Source: Flavobacteriales bacterium (GTDB taxonomy: Bacteria > Bacteroidota > Bacteroidia > Flavobacteriales_E > Vicingaceae). Taken from it: a stretch of 64,000 bases of DNA. A model generated the notes under the pieces. The model searched no databases and was not told where the DNA came from. It saw only the letters and a list, made by a program, of their open reading frames with translations. Shown in pieces: positions 1-8,829 of the stretch (positions are counted from its first letter, which is position 1; each line of letters begins with the position of its first letter). A program made the translations under genes and the position numbers. The DNA lies in the NCBI GenBank assembly GCA_002706365.1, contig PALM01000020.1, positions 124,001 to 188,000 of the forward strand, in the 5' to 3' direction.

Positions 1-1369
1 GCATCTCAAGCCAATCCAATTTGCCATCCTTAAACTCTATAAATGCAGATTCTTTTGTGAGTGGGTTTAATGCTTCTAAGGGAATATGCTCAACTCTTGT
101 TTGTAGTTGAAAGCGGTCATTGGTGTCGGCTAAGAAGAAATGCGCCTGAAGATCTAGTCTACCTTTGTCCATGAAATAAGCTTCAGCCACTAATTTTAAT
201 GTGTCGTCATCTATAAGGTCTTGAAATCGATTGCTCAAATTCTCGATCTCAATGTCTAAATAATCGATCTCTGCATGTATCGGTCTTTTGGCATTGATCT
301 CCCATTCGTAATAGTTAAGCTGAGTATCAGTAATGGTGAGCTTAGGTATGCTAAGATCGATCTCTAATGCTTTTAGTACGGTACCGATCAATGGTATTGT
401 CGTCTTGTTTTCACTTAATCGTTTATCACGATAGATCTCAATATTTGCCTTATTTATAGATATTTCAGAAGTTTTGATGCTTTTGTTCCTTTGAAAGGAT
501 CTGAGATCGAACTTTCGTACAATTAACTCATCGATTTCGCATTTATACCAATCCACTTCTTGAATCTTATCGAGCATAAAAGTGAATTTGTCTTCTCTTG
601 GTACCAATCGAATGTCTTTAAAGGTCAAGTGATCTTCATCTGTCTCTTTGGTAAAGCTTCCTATAGAGAGGCTATAATCTTCATTTGCCTCCCAATGCAT
701 ATTCTTTAAATTGAAATATGAAGAGTCGTAATTAAAGACTATGGAGGAGTTTAAAGTCTGAGGATCTGTGCTGATTCCATAGATCTTAAAGCTTGAATTT
801 TCACTGCGCATTAAGCGCAACGAATCATTCTTTAACACCTTGTAGTATTGCGTGTTGGCCTTATTGATATCTATTTCAGAAATCTGAATAGTCTTGAACT
901 TGCCATTTACTAAATCAGAGAACAATCTTTTTTGATTGCCAATCCTAGACACGATAAGATCACCTTCTGAAATGCTTGAATCGGCTTTATAGAAAAAAAC
1001 CTTCGGTGAATTAAAACTAACCTTACCTATATCAATATGATTGCTAAAGACAATATTTATTAGATTGAGATCTTGGATCCTTATCTCATCTAGCTCTATA
1101 TAATAGATTGAGCTTTTGGCTTGATTGATCTTTTTCAAGCTATCCAAATAGTCAATCTTTGGTATGATTTTAATATCCTTCAGCACAAGCTCTCTGCTAA
1201 AGAGGCTCAATTCAAAGTCTCCCAGATCGTAATGATAAACCTCATTATCCTGTTTTAAAGCTAGTTTGTGTAGACGATTAGCCACTATGTCTTCAATCAA
1301 TCCCTTTCCAAACCAAGCGATCAAAAACACTATGATAATACTCAGTGCAATCTTGTACTTTTTATGCAT
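1..1369 (-). CDS. AsmA-like / DUF748-type membrane-anchored protein (partial, 3' end off window)
   Basis: A minus-strand frame stays open from the ATG at 1369 to the left window edge (about 456 codons). It begins MHKKYKIALSIIIVFLIAWF, a short basic N-terminus followed by one hydrophobic segment, so it is probably anchored in the inner membrane with a large periplasmic part. The rest is rich in alternating polar and hydrophobic stretches with repeated 'eidi..a' and 'l.i.di..vp' patterns, typical of the beta-rich AsmA/DUF748 envelope proteins linked to lipid transport or outer-membrane upkeep. This family call is by overall style, without a diagnostic motif. It is divergent from the HMG-CoA lyase gene with a 62-nt gap. 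The C-terminus is missing, so length and domain order cannot be judged. Confidence 0.6.
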   Translation of the reverse strand, partial: MHKKYKIALSIIIVFLIAWFGKGLIEDIVANRLHKLALKQDNEVYHYDLGDFELSLFSRELVLKDIKIIPKIDYLDSLKKINQAKSSIYYIELDEIRIQDLNLINIVFSNHIDIGKVSFNSPKVFFYKADSSISEGDLIVSRIGNQKRLFSDLVNGKFKTIQISEIDINKANTQYYKVLKNDSLRLMRSENSSFKIYGISTDPQTLNSSIVFNYDSSYFNLKNMHWEANEDYSLSIGSFTKETDEDHLTFKDIRLVPREDKFTFMLDKIQEVDWYKCEIDELIVRKFDLRSFQRNKSIKTSEISINKANIEIYRDKRLSENKTTIPLIGTVLKALEIDLSIPKLTITDTQLNYYEWEINAKRPIHAEIDYLDIEIENLSNRFQDLIDDDTLKLVAEAYFMDKGRLDLQAHFFLADTNDRFQLQTRVEHIPLEALNPLTKESAFIEFKDGKLDWLEM

Positions 1370-1431
1370 AAGCTAAAATTACTCACTAATCTTCAAGTGA
1401 TATCAATTGCATTATTTGGTAAAATTGTATC

Positions 1432-2280
1432 ATGCTAAAGATCGTTGAATGTCCAAGAGATGCTATGCAAGGCATAGATGTATTCATTCCTACGGAAAAG
1501 AAGGTAGATTATCTGAATCAATTGTTGAAAGTGGGCTTTGATACTTTGGATTTTGGGTCATTCGTTTCTCCTAAAGCAATTCCGCAATTGGCAGACACCA
1601 AAGAGGTGCTTCCTCAGTTGGATTTAGGGTCAAGCAAGACAAAATTATTAGCCATAGTAGCTAATTACAGAGGGGCAGAGGATGCTGCCTCTTTTGAGGA
1701 GATCAATTACTTGGGCTATCCCTTCTCAATTTCAGAGACATTTCAGCAGAGGAACACCAATGCTAGCATCGAGCAATCCATAAGCAGGGTAGAAGAGATC
1801 CAAACACTTTGTATGAAAAGCAAGAAGCAGCTTGTGATCTATTTGTCGATGGGCTTTGGTAATCCATATGGCGACCCATATCATGAAGATATACTGGCGA
1901 AATGGATAGAAAGATTGTCCGAGCTCGATATAAAGATATTCGCACCAAGTGATACTATTGGTGTGGCAAAGCCTGAATTGATCAATAGTATATATACCAC
2001 ATTGATCCCGGAGTTTCTCAATTTGGAGATAGGGGCGCATTTACATACCACCCCTGATAGCTGGGAAGAAAAAGTAGATGCTGCATATCAGGCGGGATGC
2101 AGAAGATTTGATGGTGCAATTGCAGGCTATGGCGGATGTCCTATGGCAGCAGATGAGCTTACGGGCAATATGCCAACAGAACGAATGATAGATTATTTCC
2201 TAGATCAGGGAGAAGACCTAGGGCTAGATCTAGATGCCTTTGATGAGGCTAGAGCAGAGGCTTCAAATGTTTTCTTGTAG
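1432..2280 (+). CDS. mvaB: Hydroxymethylglutaryl-CoA lyase
   Basis: Cleaves 3-hydroxy-3-methylglutaryl-CoA to acetoacetate and acetyl-CoA in the last step of leucine breakdown, in the cytoplasm. The 282-residue protein is a single HMGL-like TIM barrel. It carries the N-terminal CPRDAMQG motif (Arg9 and Asp10 are the expected catalytic and metal residues), HLH at 203-205 as metal ligands, and the family signature GYGGCPMA with the catalytic Cys at about 236. The GGCP signature separates HMG-CoA lyase from isopropylmalate and homocitrate synthases. It is slightly shorter than the usual 300 residues but nothing essential is missing. It stands alone, convergent with the VOC gene 2 nt downstream. 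No leucine-pathway partner lies nearby. Confidence 0.92.
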   Translation: MLKIVECPRDAMQGIDVFIPTEKKVDYLNQLLKVGFDTLDFGSFVSPKAIPQLADTKEVLPQLDLGSSKTKLLAIVANYRGAEDAASFEEINYLGYPFSISETFQQRNTNASIEQSISRVEEIQTLCMKSKKQLVIYLSMGFGNPYGDPYHEDILAKWIERLSELDIKIFAPSDTIGVAKPELINSIYTTLIPEFLNLEIGAHLHTTPDSWEEKVDAAYQAGCRRFDGAIAGYGGCPMAADELTGNMPTERMIDYFLDQGEDLGLDLDAFDEARAEASNVFL

Positions 2281-2282
2281 AA

Positions 2283-2705
2283 TTATTTATTGGTTTTTTC
2301 TCTATGCGACTTCGTAAAGACTTCGTCTACTGGCTCCCAGAGCTCTATCTTTTGATTTTCCGGCCCTAGAATATGCACGAAACGACCATATTCATATTCC
2401 TCAACCTCATCTAGTATCTCCACACCATTTTCTCTTAATTGAGTTAAAAGATCATCTAGATTCTCAACCCTATAATTGATCATGAAGTCTTTGTCTGAAG
2501 GATTGAAGTATTTCGTTTCTGAATCGAATGGACTCCATTGAAGGTAGCCAGTATTTCCCTCTTCATTTGCTTCTACAAACTCAAATAGGGCACCGTATTG
2601 ATCGGTTTTCATCCCCATATTCTTTGTGTACCATTCTTTGACGGCATTTGGGTCATTGCATTTAAAAAAAATACCGCCAATGCCTTTGATTCTTCCTTTG
2701 CCCAT
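2283..2705 (-). CDS. VOC (glyoxalase/bleomycin-resistance) family protein
   Basis: A 140-residue protein with the two beta-alpha-beta-beta-beta modules of the vicinal oxygen chelate fold. The first module includes 'FFKCNDPNAVKEWYTKNMGM'. The second ends in 'GRFVHILGPENQKIELWEP', the usual C-terminal VOC signature with its Glu ligand. Family members are metal-dependent lyases, dioxygenases or antibiotic-binding proteins, and substrate cannot be predicted from the sequence. It is the last gene of the minus-strand run that starts at 7275, separated by 54 nt from the small membrane protein upstream, so it may belong to that operon or have its own promoter. Confidence 0.8.
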   Translation of the reverse strand: MGKGRIKGIGGIFFKCNDPNAVKEWYTKNMGMKTDQYGALFEFVEANEEGNTGYLQWSPFDSETKYFNPSDKDFMINYRVENLDDLLTQLRENGVEILDEVEEYEYGRFVHILGPENQKIELWEPVDEVFTKSHREKTNK

Positions 2706-2759
2706 TTTTCCAGATTTTGGAATAAATATAGGGTAATCAGATATATTGTAAAGTATGAA

Positions 2760-3074
2760 TTAGAGCAATCCTAAACTCAATTGGATAATTGAATATCCAA
2801 AACCTGCGGTAAGAATGCCAATAGGTGCAGATAACCAACGACTGGTTTGTCGTTCATTGTATCCAAGTACATATTCCGATAGTAAGAAGTCCATCAGTAC
2901 CTGTGCAGTGAATAGGAAGAAGAAAGTGAGAATTATTTGAAGCTTGCTCATCTCAAGGCCCAATTGAAGTGGACCAATAATGTAGAGGCAAACAACGGTG
3001 ATCAAAGATGTTGCGGAGAACAACAAAACTCTAAATATCGTCGCCCATAGGGCTCTTCTCTCAGATACTTTCAC
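2760..3074 (-). CDS. Small membrane protein, three predicted helices, unknown function
   Basis: A 104-residue protein with hydrophobic segments at about 10-34, 44-64 and 80-103, so three membrane-spanning helices are likely. The short loops between them include 'SEYVLGYNERQTSRW'. I recognise no family motif. It lies 24 nt after aroE on the same strand and probably belongs to the same transcription unit. The context gives no further hint, since its neighbours are a biosynthetic dehydrogenase and a VOC protein. Confidence 0.65.
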   Translation of the reverse strand: MKVSERRALWATIFRVLLFSATSLITVVCLYIIGPLQLGLEMSKLQIILTFFFLFTAQVLMDFLLSEYVLGYNERQTSRWLSAPIGILTAGFGYSIIQLSLGLL

Positions 3075-3098
3075 TTAGAGCTAACGCACTCTAAAGCT

Positions 3099-3845
3099 TT
3101 AAATTGTTTGATCATGCCAAATTTTCCAGCTAGCCTCTGCTTGAAGCTCTAGCATTCTTCTCCCATTCTGGGTTTTAGCGCCCTGTTTTTTAGCTCTTTG
3201 TAAGAATAAAGAACGTTCTGGATTGTAGATCAGATCATAGACATAATGTGTACTATTCAATCGATCATAGGGAAATTCAATCGCTTCATTGATATTGGGG
3301 TAAGTCCCAATAGGCGTGCAATTCACAATAAGTTCGAACATTTCCAGATCTTGATTAGCAAGTTGCTCATAAGAGATCTGATGCTCTTTTGAAGGACTTC
3401 TACTTACACTCAAACAGTTGATTCCTTTGTTATTTAGAGCAAATATGATAGCTTTAGAGGCACCGCCACTTCCGAGAATTAAGGCTTTCTTCGAAGGGTC
3501 TAATTCTGTATCCAGGCTATGGTCGAAACCAATTACATCTGTATTAAAGCCTATGATCTCTCCATTATCCGACTTCTTTAATGTGTTTACAGCACCTATT
3601 GCAGATGAAACGGGGTCTAGATCACCGAGAAAAGTAATCACATCTTCTTTGTAGGGGATGGTGACATTTAATCCCAAACAGTTAGTAGATTCTAGAAAAC
3701 TCTTCAATTCATCAGTGTTTTCGATTTCATAATTATCGTACTGATAGTCATTTAGGCCCTCTTGCCTAAACTTATTCTCGAAGTGGTTTTTAGAGAAGGA
3801 ATGGGCAAGGCTTTTGCCAATCAATCCGAATTTCTTATGCTGCAT
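3099..3845 (-). CDS. aroE: Shikimate 5-dehydrogenase
   Basis: Reduces 3-dehydroshikimate to shikimate with NADPH in aromatic amino acid synthesis. The chosen start, MQHKKFGLIGKSLAHSFS, places the shikimate-binding S-L-A-H-S-F-S loop at the expected N-terminal position; the frame is open 27 nt further but the extra residues are not family-like. Other landmarks are LNVTIPYKEDV with the catalytic Lys, GAVNTL, GFNTDVIGF with the paired Asp, and the nucleotide-binding loop LGSGGASKAI. At 248 residues it is slightly short, as in other Bacteroidota. It overlaps the DUF368 gene upstream by 11 nt, which suggests translational coupling. Confidence 0.93.
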   Translation of the reverse strand: MQHKKFGLIGKSLAHSFSKNHFENKFRQEGLNDYQYDNYEIENTDELKSFLESTNCLGLNVTIPYKEDVITFLGDLDPVSSAIGAVNTLKKSDNGEIIGFNTDVIGFDHSLDTELDPSKKALILGSGGASKAIIFALNNKGINCLSVSRSPSKEHQISYEQLANQDLEMFELIVNCTPIGTYPNINEAIEFPYDRLNSTHYVYDLIYNPERSLFLQRAKKQGAKTQNGRRMLELQAEASWKIWHDQTI

Positions 3846-4785
3846 TCTTTTTCTTCTTAGCCATACCCTCAAAGATAAAGATCAGGCTAAAACCAAATAG
3901 AGCGAGGAAAAGTGCGCTGAAGAATTGTGGATCTCCATCAAACTGAAAAGGCATTACATTGCTTTCTATAACAGCTACCTTTTCTCCATGTCGGTCTAAG
4001 CCCCACTCAAGCACCTCTTTCCACGGCCAGATCTTATTCAATGATCCCAACATGAAGCCGGATAGAAGAGCAATGGTAATGTCGTGATATCGCTTAAGCA
4101 TCCAGGAAAGTAAATGACTAAAAGCCAAAAGTCCTGCGATACAGCCTGTCCCAAAGAAGGCGATTACTTTGATATTCATATCGGATAGGGCTTCAATGAC
4201 ATAAGCGTATTTGCCCAACAAGACTAGAATAAATGCTCCTGAAATTCCTGGAAGTATCATGGCGCAAATTGCCAAGGCACCGGAGAGGAAGATGAACCAT
4301 GGAGCCTCGCTGCTTTCTGCAGGAGCTACAGTAGTCACATAAAAGATCAAGGCGCCACCGATCAAGAAAACGATCACCTTTGCTATGTTCCATTTTTTAA
4401 CTCCTTTGGCAACAAAATAGGTAGAGGAGAGGATCAATCCAAAAAAGAAAGACCAAAGTAGAATAGGATGCTCAACAAGAGCGTACTTGATGAATTGTAC
4501 CAGAGAGATCAAGCTTGTACCTATACCTAGCACCAATACAAGAAGGAAATTGCCATTAATGTGTTTCCAGGCTTTTACAACTCCTTGATTGAACAGCACT
4601 TTTGGTGCAGAGGAGATCGACTTAAGGGAGTCCACAAACTCCTCGTAGATCCCTGAGATCAATGCCATCGTACCTCCTGAAACTCCAGGGACAATATCCG
4701 CAGCTCCCATTGCCATCCCTTTAAGGAAGAGCATTTGGTTTTGTTTTCTGCTTCTAGGCATTGGCATGTAGATTTCTATAAGCAT
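3835..4785 (-). CDS. DUF368 family polyprenyl-phosphate-transporter-like membrane protein
   Basis: A 316-residue multi-pass inner-membrane protein with about eight or nine hydrophobic segments. It has the two DUF368 signatures in inverted-repeat fashion: MGAADIVPGVSGGTMAL near residue 24 and MILPGISGAFILVLLGKYAY near the middle. DUF368 proteins have been linked experimentally to recycling of undecaprenyl phosphate across the membrane, and I infer that role here. The start is uncertain: ATG codons at 4785, 4767 and 4761 all lie inside the end of the rhodanese gene. The first is preceded by a purine-rich AAGGTGG. The C-terminus ends in a run of lysines and overlaps the aroE start. Confidence 0.85.
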   Translation of the reverse strand: MLIEIYMPMPRSRKQNQMLFLKGMAMGAADIVPGVSGGTMALISGIYEEFVDSLKSISSAPKVLFNQGVVKAWKHINGNFLLVLVLGIGTSLISLVQFIKYALVEHPILLWSFFFGLILSSTYFVAKGVKKWNIAKVIVFLIGGALIFYVTTVAPAESSEAPWFIFLSGALAICAMILPGISGAFILVLLGKYAYVIEALSDMNIKVIAFFGTGCIAGLLAFSHLLSWMLKRYHDITIALLSGFMLGSLNKIWPWKEVLEWGLDRHGEKVAVIESNVMPFQFDGDPQFFSALFLALFGFSLIFIFEGMAKKKKNAA

Positions 4786-5068
4786 CTAAGCCACCTTCGA
4801 GATATGATATATTCTTTGATGGAAGATGTTGATTGAGTGTATGATTCATTGCGTAGGCTCTGTTTCCTGAGCGACAGCATACAATGATATTGTCGTAAAG
4901 TTTCAGCTCGTCGATACGACTTTTAACTTCTGCCATAGGAATGTGCAGAGAATCCAAGTGATCGTCTTCATATTCATATTCCTCACGGATGTCAAGCAGA
5001 ACAGTATTTGGCTTAGCTAGTAGATGGTCTAAATCACTAGCTTGATTAGCGGTTGGTTTCATATGCAA
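4754..5068 (-). CDS. Single-domain rhodanese-like sulfurtransferase
   Basis: A 104-residue stand-alone rhodanese domain. The active-site loop is CRSGNRA, preceded by IIVC, so a persulfide-forming Cys is present. The N-terminal LLDIREEYEYEDDHLDSLHIP motif and the EGGLDAYR motif near the C-terminus are typical. Such small proteins carry sulfane sulfur or detoxify thiols in the cytoplasm. It sits 6 nt from phosphosulfolactate synthase and overlaps the DUF368 gene, so it is in the middle of the operon. A sulfur link with phosphosulfolactate synthase is possible but is inference from position only. Confidence 0.88.
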   Translation of the reverse strand: MHMKPTANQASDLDHLLAKPNTVLLDIREEYEYEDDHLDSLHIPMAEVKSRIDELKLYDNIIVCCRSGNRAYAMNHTLNQHLPSKNISYLEGGLDAYRNLHANA

Positions 5069-5074
5069 AGAAAA

Positions 5075-5860
5075 TTAATCTATGAGCTTACGACTGATAT
5101 CTTCAGGCAGGAAATCGTGAAATGTATCTCCCCTTAGACCAATTCTAAGGGTTTCAAGAGGAATTACTTCATCATGGCCGATGTTGCCGAGGTTCACATT
5201 ACTGCTAAACTGTTTGATAAACCAAACCTGTTGGGCTTTAAGAGGAGCTTCCCAAAGAATATTTTCCACCTTTACCTTGGAAATGATCTTATTGACAAGC
5301 GATACGTGTGCGGTACCATTAGGACGATAAATTCCAACATTTCCGCTCTCTCTTGCTTCGGCAATAACTTTCCAGCTGCCTGCTTCCAGTTCAGCTTGCA
5401 TCATATTGATCCATTTGTTGGGAGAGATCAATATACCTTCTTCTTTTGAACCAACTTCTGAAAGCACTTCAAAGTCCTTACTCAGCTCCCTGATGTATTC
5501 ACATTTCTTATCGTGCTCCATCTCAACTGATCCGTCGGAAACTTCTGCAGTACTAAGCTTGAACTTATCGAGTAGTTTGCGATAATCATCGAACATATCC
5601 CTTACCACAAAAGCTTCAAAAAGGGTACCACCTAAGTAAACTTTGAAGCCAGCAGAGTGGTAGATATCTATCTTTCGTTCAAGATCCTTGGTGAGATATG
5701 AAGTACCAAAGCCCAATTTCACCAGATCTGTGAAATCGCTACACGAATCCACAAAGTTCTCAGCCTGTCGCCAGCTAAGCCCTTTATCCATCATCATTGT
5801 TAGACCTGTTTGTCGTGGTCTTTGAGTTCTTTCCGGAATGAAAGGAAGGTTGAAATTCAT
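5075..5860 (-). CDS. comA: Phosphosulfolactate synthase
   Basis: Members of this family add sulfite to phosphoenolpyruvate to give phosphosulfolactate, the first step of coenzyme M synthesis in methanogens and of sulfolactate synthesis in some bacteria. The 261-residue protein has the family pattern in order: RPRQTGLTMMMDKGL, LVKLGFGTSYL, VYLGGTLFEAF, EVSDGS, the LSEVGSKE strand, WKVIAEARESG and LWEAPLKAQQVWFI. All expected TIM-barrel strand ends are present. The first base of its start codon is the last base of the TPR gene stop (TAATG), so it is translationally coupled. No later coenzyme M or sulfolactate genes are visible, so the end product is unknown. Confidence 0.87.
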   Translation of the reverse strand: MNFNLPFIPERTQRPRQTGLTMMMDKGLSWRQAENFVDSCSDFTDLVKLGFGTSYLTKDLERKIDIYHSAGFKVYLGGTLFEAFVVRDMFDDYRKLLDKFKLSTAEVSDGSVEMEHDKKCEYIRELSKDFEVLSEVGSKEEGILISPNKWINMMQAELEAGSWKVIAEARESGNVGIYRPNGTAHVSLVNKIISKVKVENILWEAPLKAQQVWFIKQFSSNVNLGNIGHDEVIPLETLRIGLRGDTFHDFLPEDISRKLID

Positions 5861-7275
5861 TAATGCGCTTTATAGTATTCGATCAGTTCTAAGACTTGAG
5901 GATTAAACCTCGCCTCTTCATAAACCTTGAAAAGTTCATCAATCTCATCACCGAACTCTCTAAGCGCAGTGTCGAGATAGAAGAGGGCGTTGATCAAGTC
6001 GCCAAGCTTGAACAGAAAGGCAACAAAATTATACATTAGGCGGCCATTTTTAGAATCTGATTGAACTCCTCTGCAATAAAAATCCATTGCCGACTCTGAA
6101 TCGCCCAGCTCTTCATAGATTCGGCAAATATCTAAAATTACATCTGCATTATCTTCCTCAAGTTCAAATACCTTTAAATAAGATGCGAGAGCTTCTTCTT
6201 TGAAGCCGAGAGCATGTTGAACATCTCCCAATAGATAAAAGTAGTCTGGATTCAATTCATCAAGCTCTATTGCCTTCTTTACATAGGCAAGGCTATCGAG
6301 GTGACGTTCAATTTCGAAGTAACATGAGCCAATTCCCAACCAGGCATCTGCTAGAAACTCGTCCAATTCACTTGCTTTTCTGTAGTGCGCTATGGCTTTG
6401 CTAAAATTCTCTAGCTTTTCATAACTCTCGCCAATGTAGTAGTAGCTAAGCGCATCCTCTACATCGAATTGCAAAGTCTCTTTAAAGCACTCCAAGGCTC
6501 TCTCATAGTCTTCTTGCTGAGAAAAGCAATGTGCTTTATTGAAATAGGCAGAAGAAAAGTCTTCTTTGATGGCAATTGCGAAGTCGTAACAATCAATTGC
6601 CTTCTCTGTTAGGTCTAACTTCCCATAAGTAATTCCAAGATTGTACCAAGCTATATGGGAGTAAGGGTGCTTGTCGACAAATTCTTGAAAGAATGATCTT
6701 CCACCTTCCAGGTCTTTACTAAGATCATAGCAAAAACCCAATTCATAAAGGGCGGTCTCATTCTCCGGATTAAGCTCCAGTGCTTCTTTTAAAACCTTTA
6801 TAGCTTCATCATGCTTATTGATGTTCTCATTTTCAAATGCCAATTGAAGCAGAATGTCTTCTTTCTCACCATCATCAGCATATTGAAGGGCTTTCTTATA
6901 ATTCTCTATTGCCTTCTCCGACTTGCGAAGCTGACTGAAGATCGAGGCTTTGGTATAGAAGAGGTCTATATCGAAAGGCTCAAGGGATTCAGCCAGATTG
7001 AGATACTTCAGCGCTTCTTGTGGCTTGTGTACAGACACATAGATCTGCGCACAGCTAACTAGCAATGATGCCGTCTTTGGATGCTGTGTCAATGCGTAGT
7101 CACAAACCTTCAAAGCCTTTGCTGCTTCGTTCTTAGCGTGATAGTAGTCAATTAAGTCCTCAAACTCGTCCACATCAAAAAAAAGCGCAGTTTTTGCGCT
7201 CAACATGTCTTCGAATTTTTTTACGATTGCCAGTTCTGGGGACTGTTCAGGAGTGGCTCCAAAATCATTTTCCAT
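5860..7275 (-). CDS. Tetratricopeptide repeat protein
   Basis: A 471-residue protein made almost entirely of about ten to eleven TPR units of 34 residues, for example 'SAYFNKAHCFSQQEDYERAL' and 'ADAWLGIGSCYFEIERHLDS'. It has no signal peptide and starts MENDFGATPEQ, so it is probably cytoplasmic. The protein is strongly acidic, like other Bacteroidota TPR scaffold proteins. It is the first gene of the minus-strand operon that continues with comA, and its stop overlaps the comA start. Its partner proteins cannot be named from the sequence. Confidence 0.88.
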   Translation of the reverse strand: MENDFGATPEQSPELAIVKKFEDMLSAKTALFFDVDEFEDLIDYYHAKNEAAKALKVCDYALTQHPKTASLLVSCAQIYVSVHKPQEALKYLNLAESLEPFDIDLFYTKASIFSQLRKSEKAIENYKKALQYADDGEKEDILLQLAFENENINKHDEAIKVLKEALELNPENETALYELGFCYDLSKDLEGGRSFFQEFVDKHPYSHIAWYNLGITYGKLDLTEKAIDCYDFAIAIKEDFSSAYFNKAHCFSQQEDYERALECFKETLQFDVEDALSYYYIGESYEKLENFSKAIAHYRKASELDEFLADAWLGIGSCYFEIERHLDSLAYVKKAIELDELNPDYFYLLGDVQHALGFKEEALASYLKVFELEEDNADVILDICRIYEELGDSESAMDFYCRGVQSDSKNGRLMYNFVAFLFKLGDLINALFYLDTALREFGDEIDELFKVYEEARFNPQVLELIEYYKAH

Positions 7276-7392
7276 AAGGCGAGAAGTAAAGGTGCTTTAA
7301 CAAAGTTTGAAAAATTTAAAGCTTTGCAAAGGTCGCCCCACTATTCTTATCCACAAAGAAATTAACACTCTATTTATTGTTTTCAAACTTGC

Positions 7393-7400
7393 TACTTTTG
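7393..7400 (+). promoter_or_regulatory. Bacteroidota -7 element TACTTTTG upstream of glmM
   Basis: Exact match to the TAnnTTTG -7 consensus of Bacteroidota primary sigma factor, 18 nt before the ATG at 7419. No convincing -33 TTTG at the right spacing. It shows that the open frame upstream of 7419 is leader sequence. Confidence 0.6.
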
Positions 7401-7418
7401 CAGCCCAAATTCTACTTT

Positions 7419-8822
7419 ATGACCCTTATCAAGTCTATATCAGGTATTCGAGGTACAATCGGAGGTAAAAGCGGCGACAATTTAAGTCCCGAAGTCATTG
7501 TGAAATTCGCTGCAGCTTACGGTTTATGGCTAAAAAATAGAAATGCGAAGCAAAAGACAAAAGTAGTAGTAGGTAGAGATGCTAGAATTAGCGGGCCTAT
7601 GCTTAGTCAGCTAGTTACTGCTACTTTGAGCGGATTGGGGATCGATGTAATTGATTTGGGTTTATCGACTACCCCGACTGTGGAATTGGCCGTTCCGGGA
7701 GAAAAAGCTAATGGAGGAATCATTTTAACTGCTAGCCATAACCCAAGAGAGTGGAATGCCTTGAAATTGCTGAATGAAAAGGGAGAATTCATTTCTGCTG
7801 CTGATGGAGCTGAGATATTGGATATTGCAGAAAAGGGCGGAATTGAATATGTGAGTGTCGGCAAATTAGGACAGATCAGCACAGACGATTCCTATCTTAA
7901 GAAACACATAGATCACATACTTAATCTAGACTTGGTGGATGTTGAAGCCATTAAGAATGCCGATTTCAAGGTGGCTGTTGATTGTGTGAATTCAACTGGA
8001 GGGATCTTCTTACCTGAGCTTTTGCGTGCACTTGGAGTTAGTGAGGTGTTTGAGCTTTATTGCGAGCCAAATGGCGATTTTCCTCATAATCCAGAGCCTT
8101 TAAAAGAGAACTTAAGCGAAATCTCTACATTGGTTAGCAAGAAAGGTGCAGACCTGGGACTTGTAGTTGATCCAGATGTAGATCGACTTGCAATCGTTTG
8201 TGAAGATGGCGAGATGTTCGGTGAAGAATATACACTTGTCGCTGTGGCGGATTATGTATTGCAAAACCAAAAAGGTTCTGCGGTTAGTAACCTTTCATCA
8301 ACTAGAGCTCTCAGAGATCTATGTGAGAAGAGAGGCGCCGCATATGAGGCTTCTGCAGTTGGAGAAGTGAATGTAGTGGCCAAAATGAAGGAGATCAATG
8401 CGGTTATTGGCGGTGAAGGAAATGGAGGGGTGATCTATCCTGAATCTCATTATGGGAGAGATGCCTTAGTTGGAGCTGCTTTGTTCCTAAGCCATTTTGC
8501 GAAATTTAGAAATGGAGATAGAAAAACAGTTTCTCAGCTGAAAGCCCAATATAAAAGCTATCACATTTCCAAGAATAAGATCGAATTGAGTGCTGATATG
8601 GATGTAGACGCCATATTAGAAGAGGTGAAAAAGAAATATCAGAAATACCCTCAGAATACGATCGACGGACTAAAGATCGATTTTGAGAATGAATGGGTTC
8701 ATTTGAGAAAGTCGAACACTGAGCCAATCATTCGTATTTATTCAGAAAGTGAATCTGAAAGTACGGCTGAGCATTTAGCGGCTAAGATCATTTCCGATAT
8801 ACGTGAGATCATCAAATCCTGA
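7419..8822 (+). CDS. glmM: Phosphoglucosamine mutase
   Basis: Interconverts glucosamine-6-phosphate and glucosamine-1-phosphate on the way to UDP-GlcNAc. The 467-residue protein has all four alpha-D-phosphohexomutase loops: the phosphoserine loop TASHNP (Ser about 106), the Mg loop DPDVDR (about 251), the sugar loop GEGNGG, and the phosphate-binding SNTEPIIRIYSES near the C-terminus. The start at 7419 gives the standard N-terminus MTLIKSISGIRGTIGG. An upstream in-frame ATG at 7377 would place the promoter -7 element inside the gene and is rejected. The NifS-like gene follows after 7 nt. GlmM rather than phosphomannomutase is favoured by length and loop style, not proven. Confidence 0.88.
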   Translation: MTLIKSISGIRGTIGGKSGDNLSPEVIVKFAAAYGLWLKNRNAKQKTKVVVGRDARISGPMLSQLVTATLSGLGIDVIDLGLSTTPTVELAVPGEKANGGIILTASHNPREWNALKLLNEKGEFISAADGAEILDIAEKGGIEYVSVGKLGQISTDDSYLKKHIDHILNLDLVDVEAIKNADFKVAVDCVNSTGGIFLPELLRALGVSEVFELYCEPNGDFPHNPEPLKENLSEISTLVSKKGADLGLVVDPDVDRLAIVCEDGEMFGEEYTLVAVADYVLQNQKGSAVSNLSSTRALRDLCEKRGAAYEASAVGEVNVVAKMKEINAVIGGEGNGGVIYPESHYGRDALVGAALFLSHFAKFRNGDRKTVSQLKAQYKSYHISKNKIELSADMDVDAILEEVKKKYQKYPQNTIDGLKIDFENEWVHLRKSNTEPIIRIYSESESESTAEHLAAKIISDIREIIKS

Positions 8823-8829
8823 GTAAGTA

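Noticed and set aside
7377-7418. Upstream ATG of glmM giving a longer N-terminus
   Set aside because: The added residues are unlike GlmM and contain the -7 promoter element.
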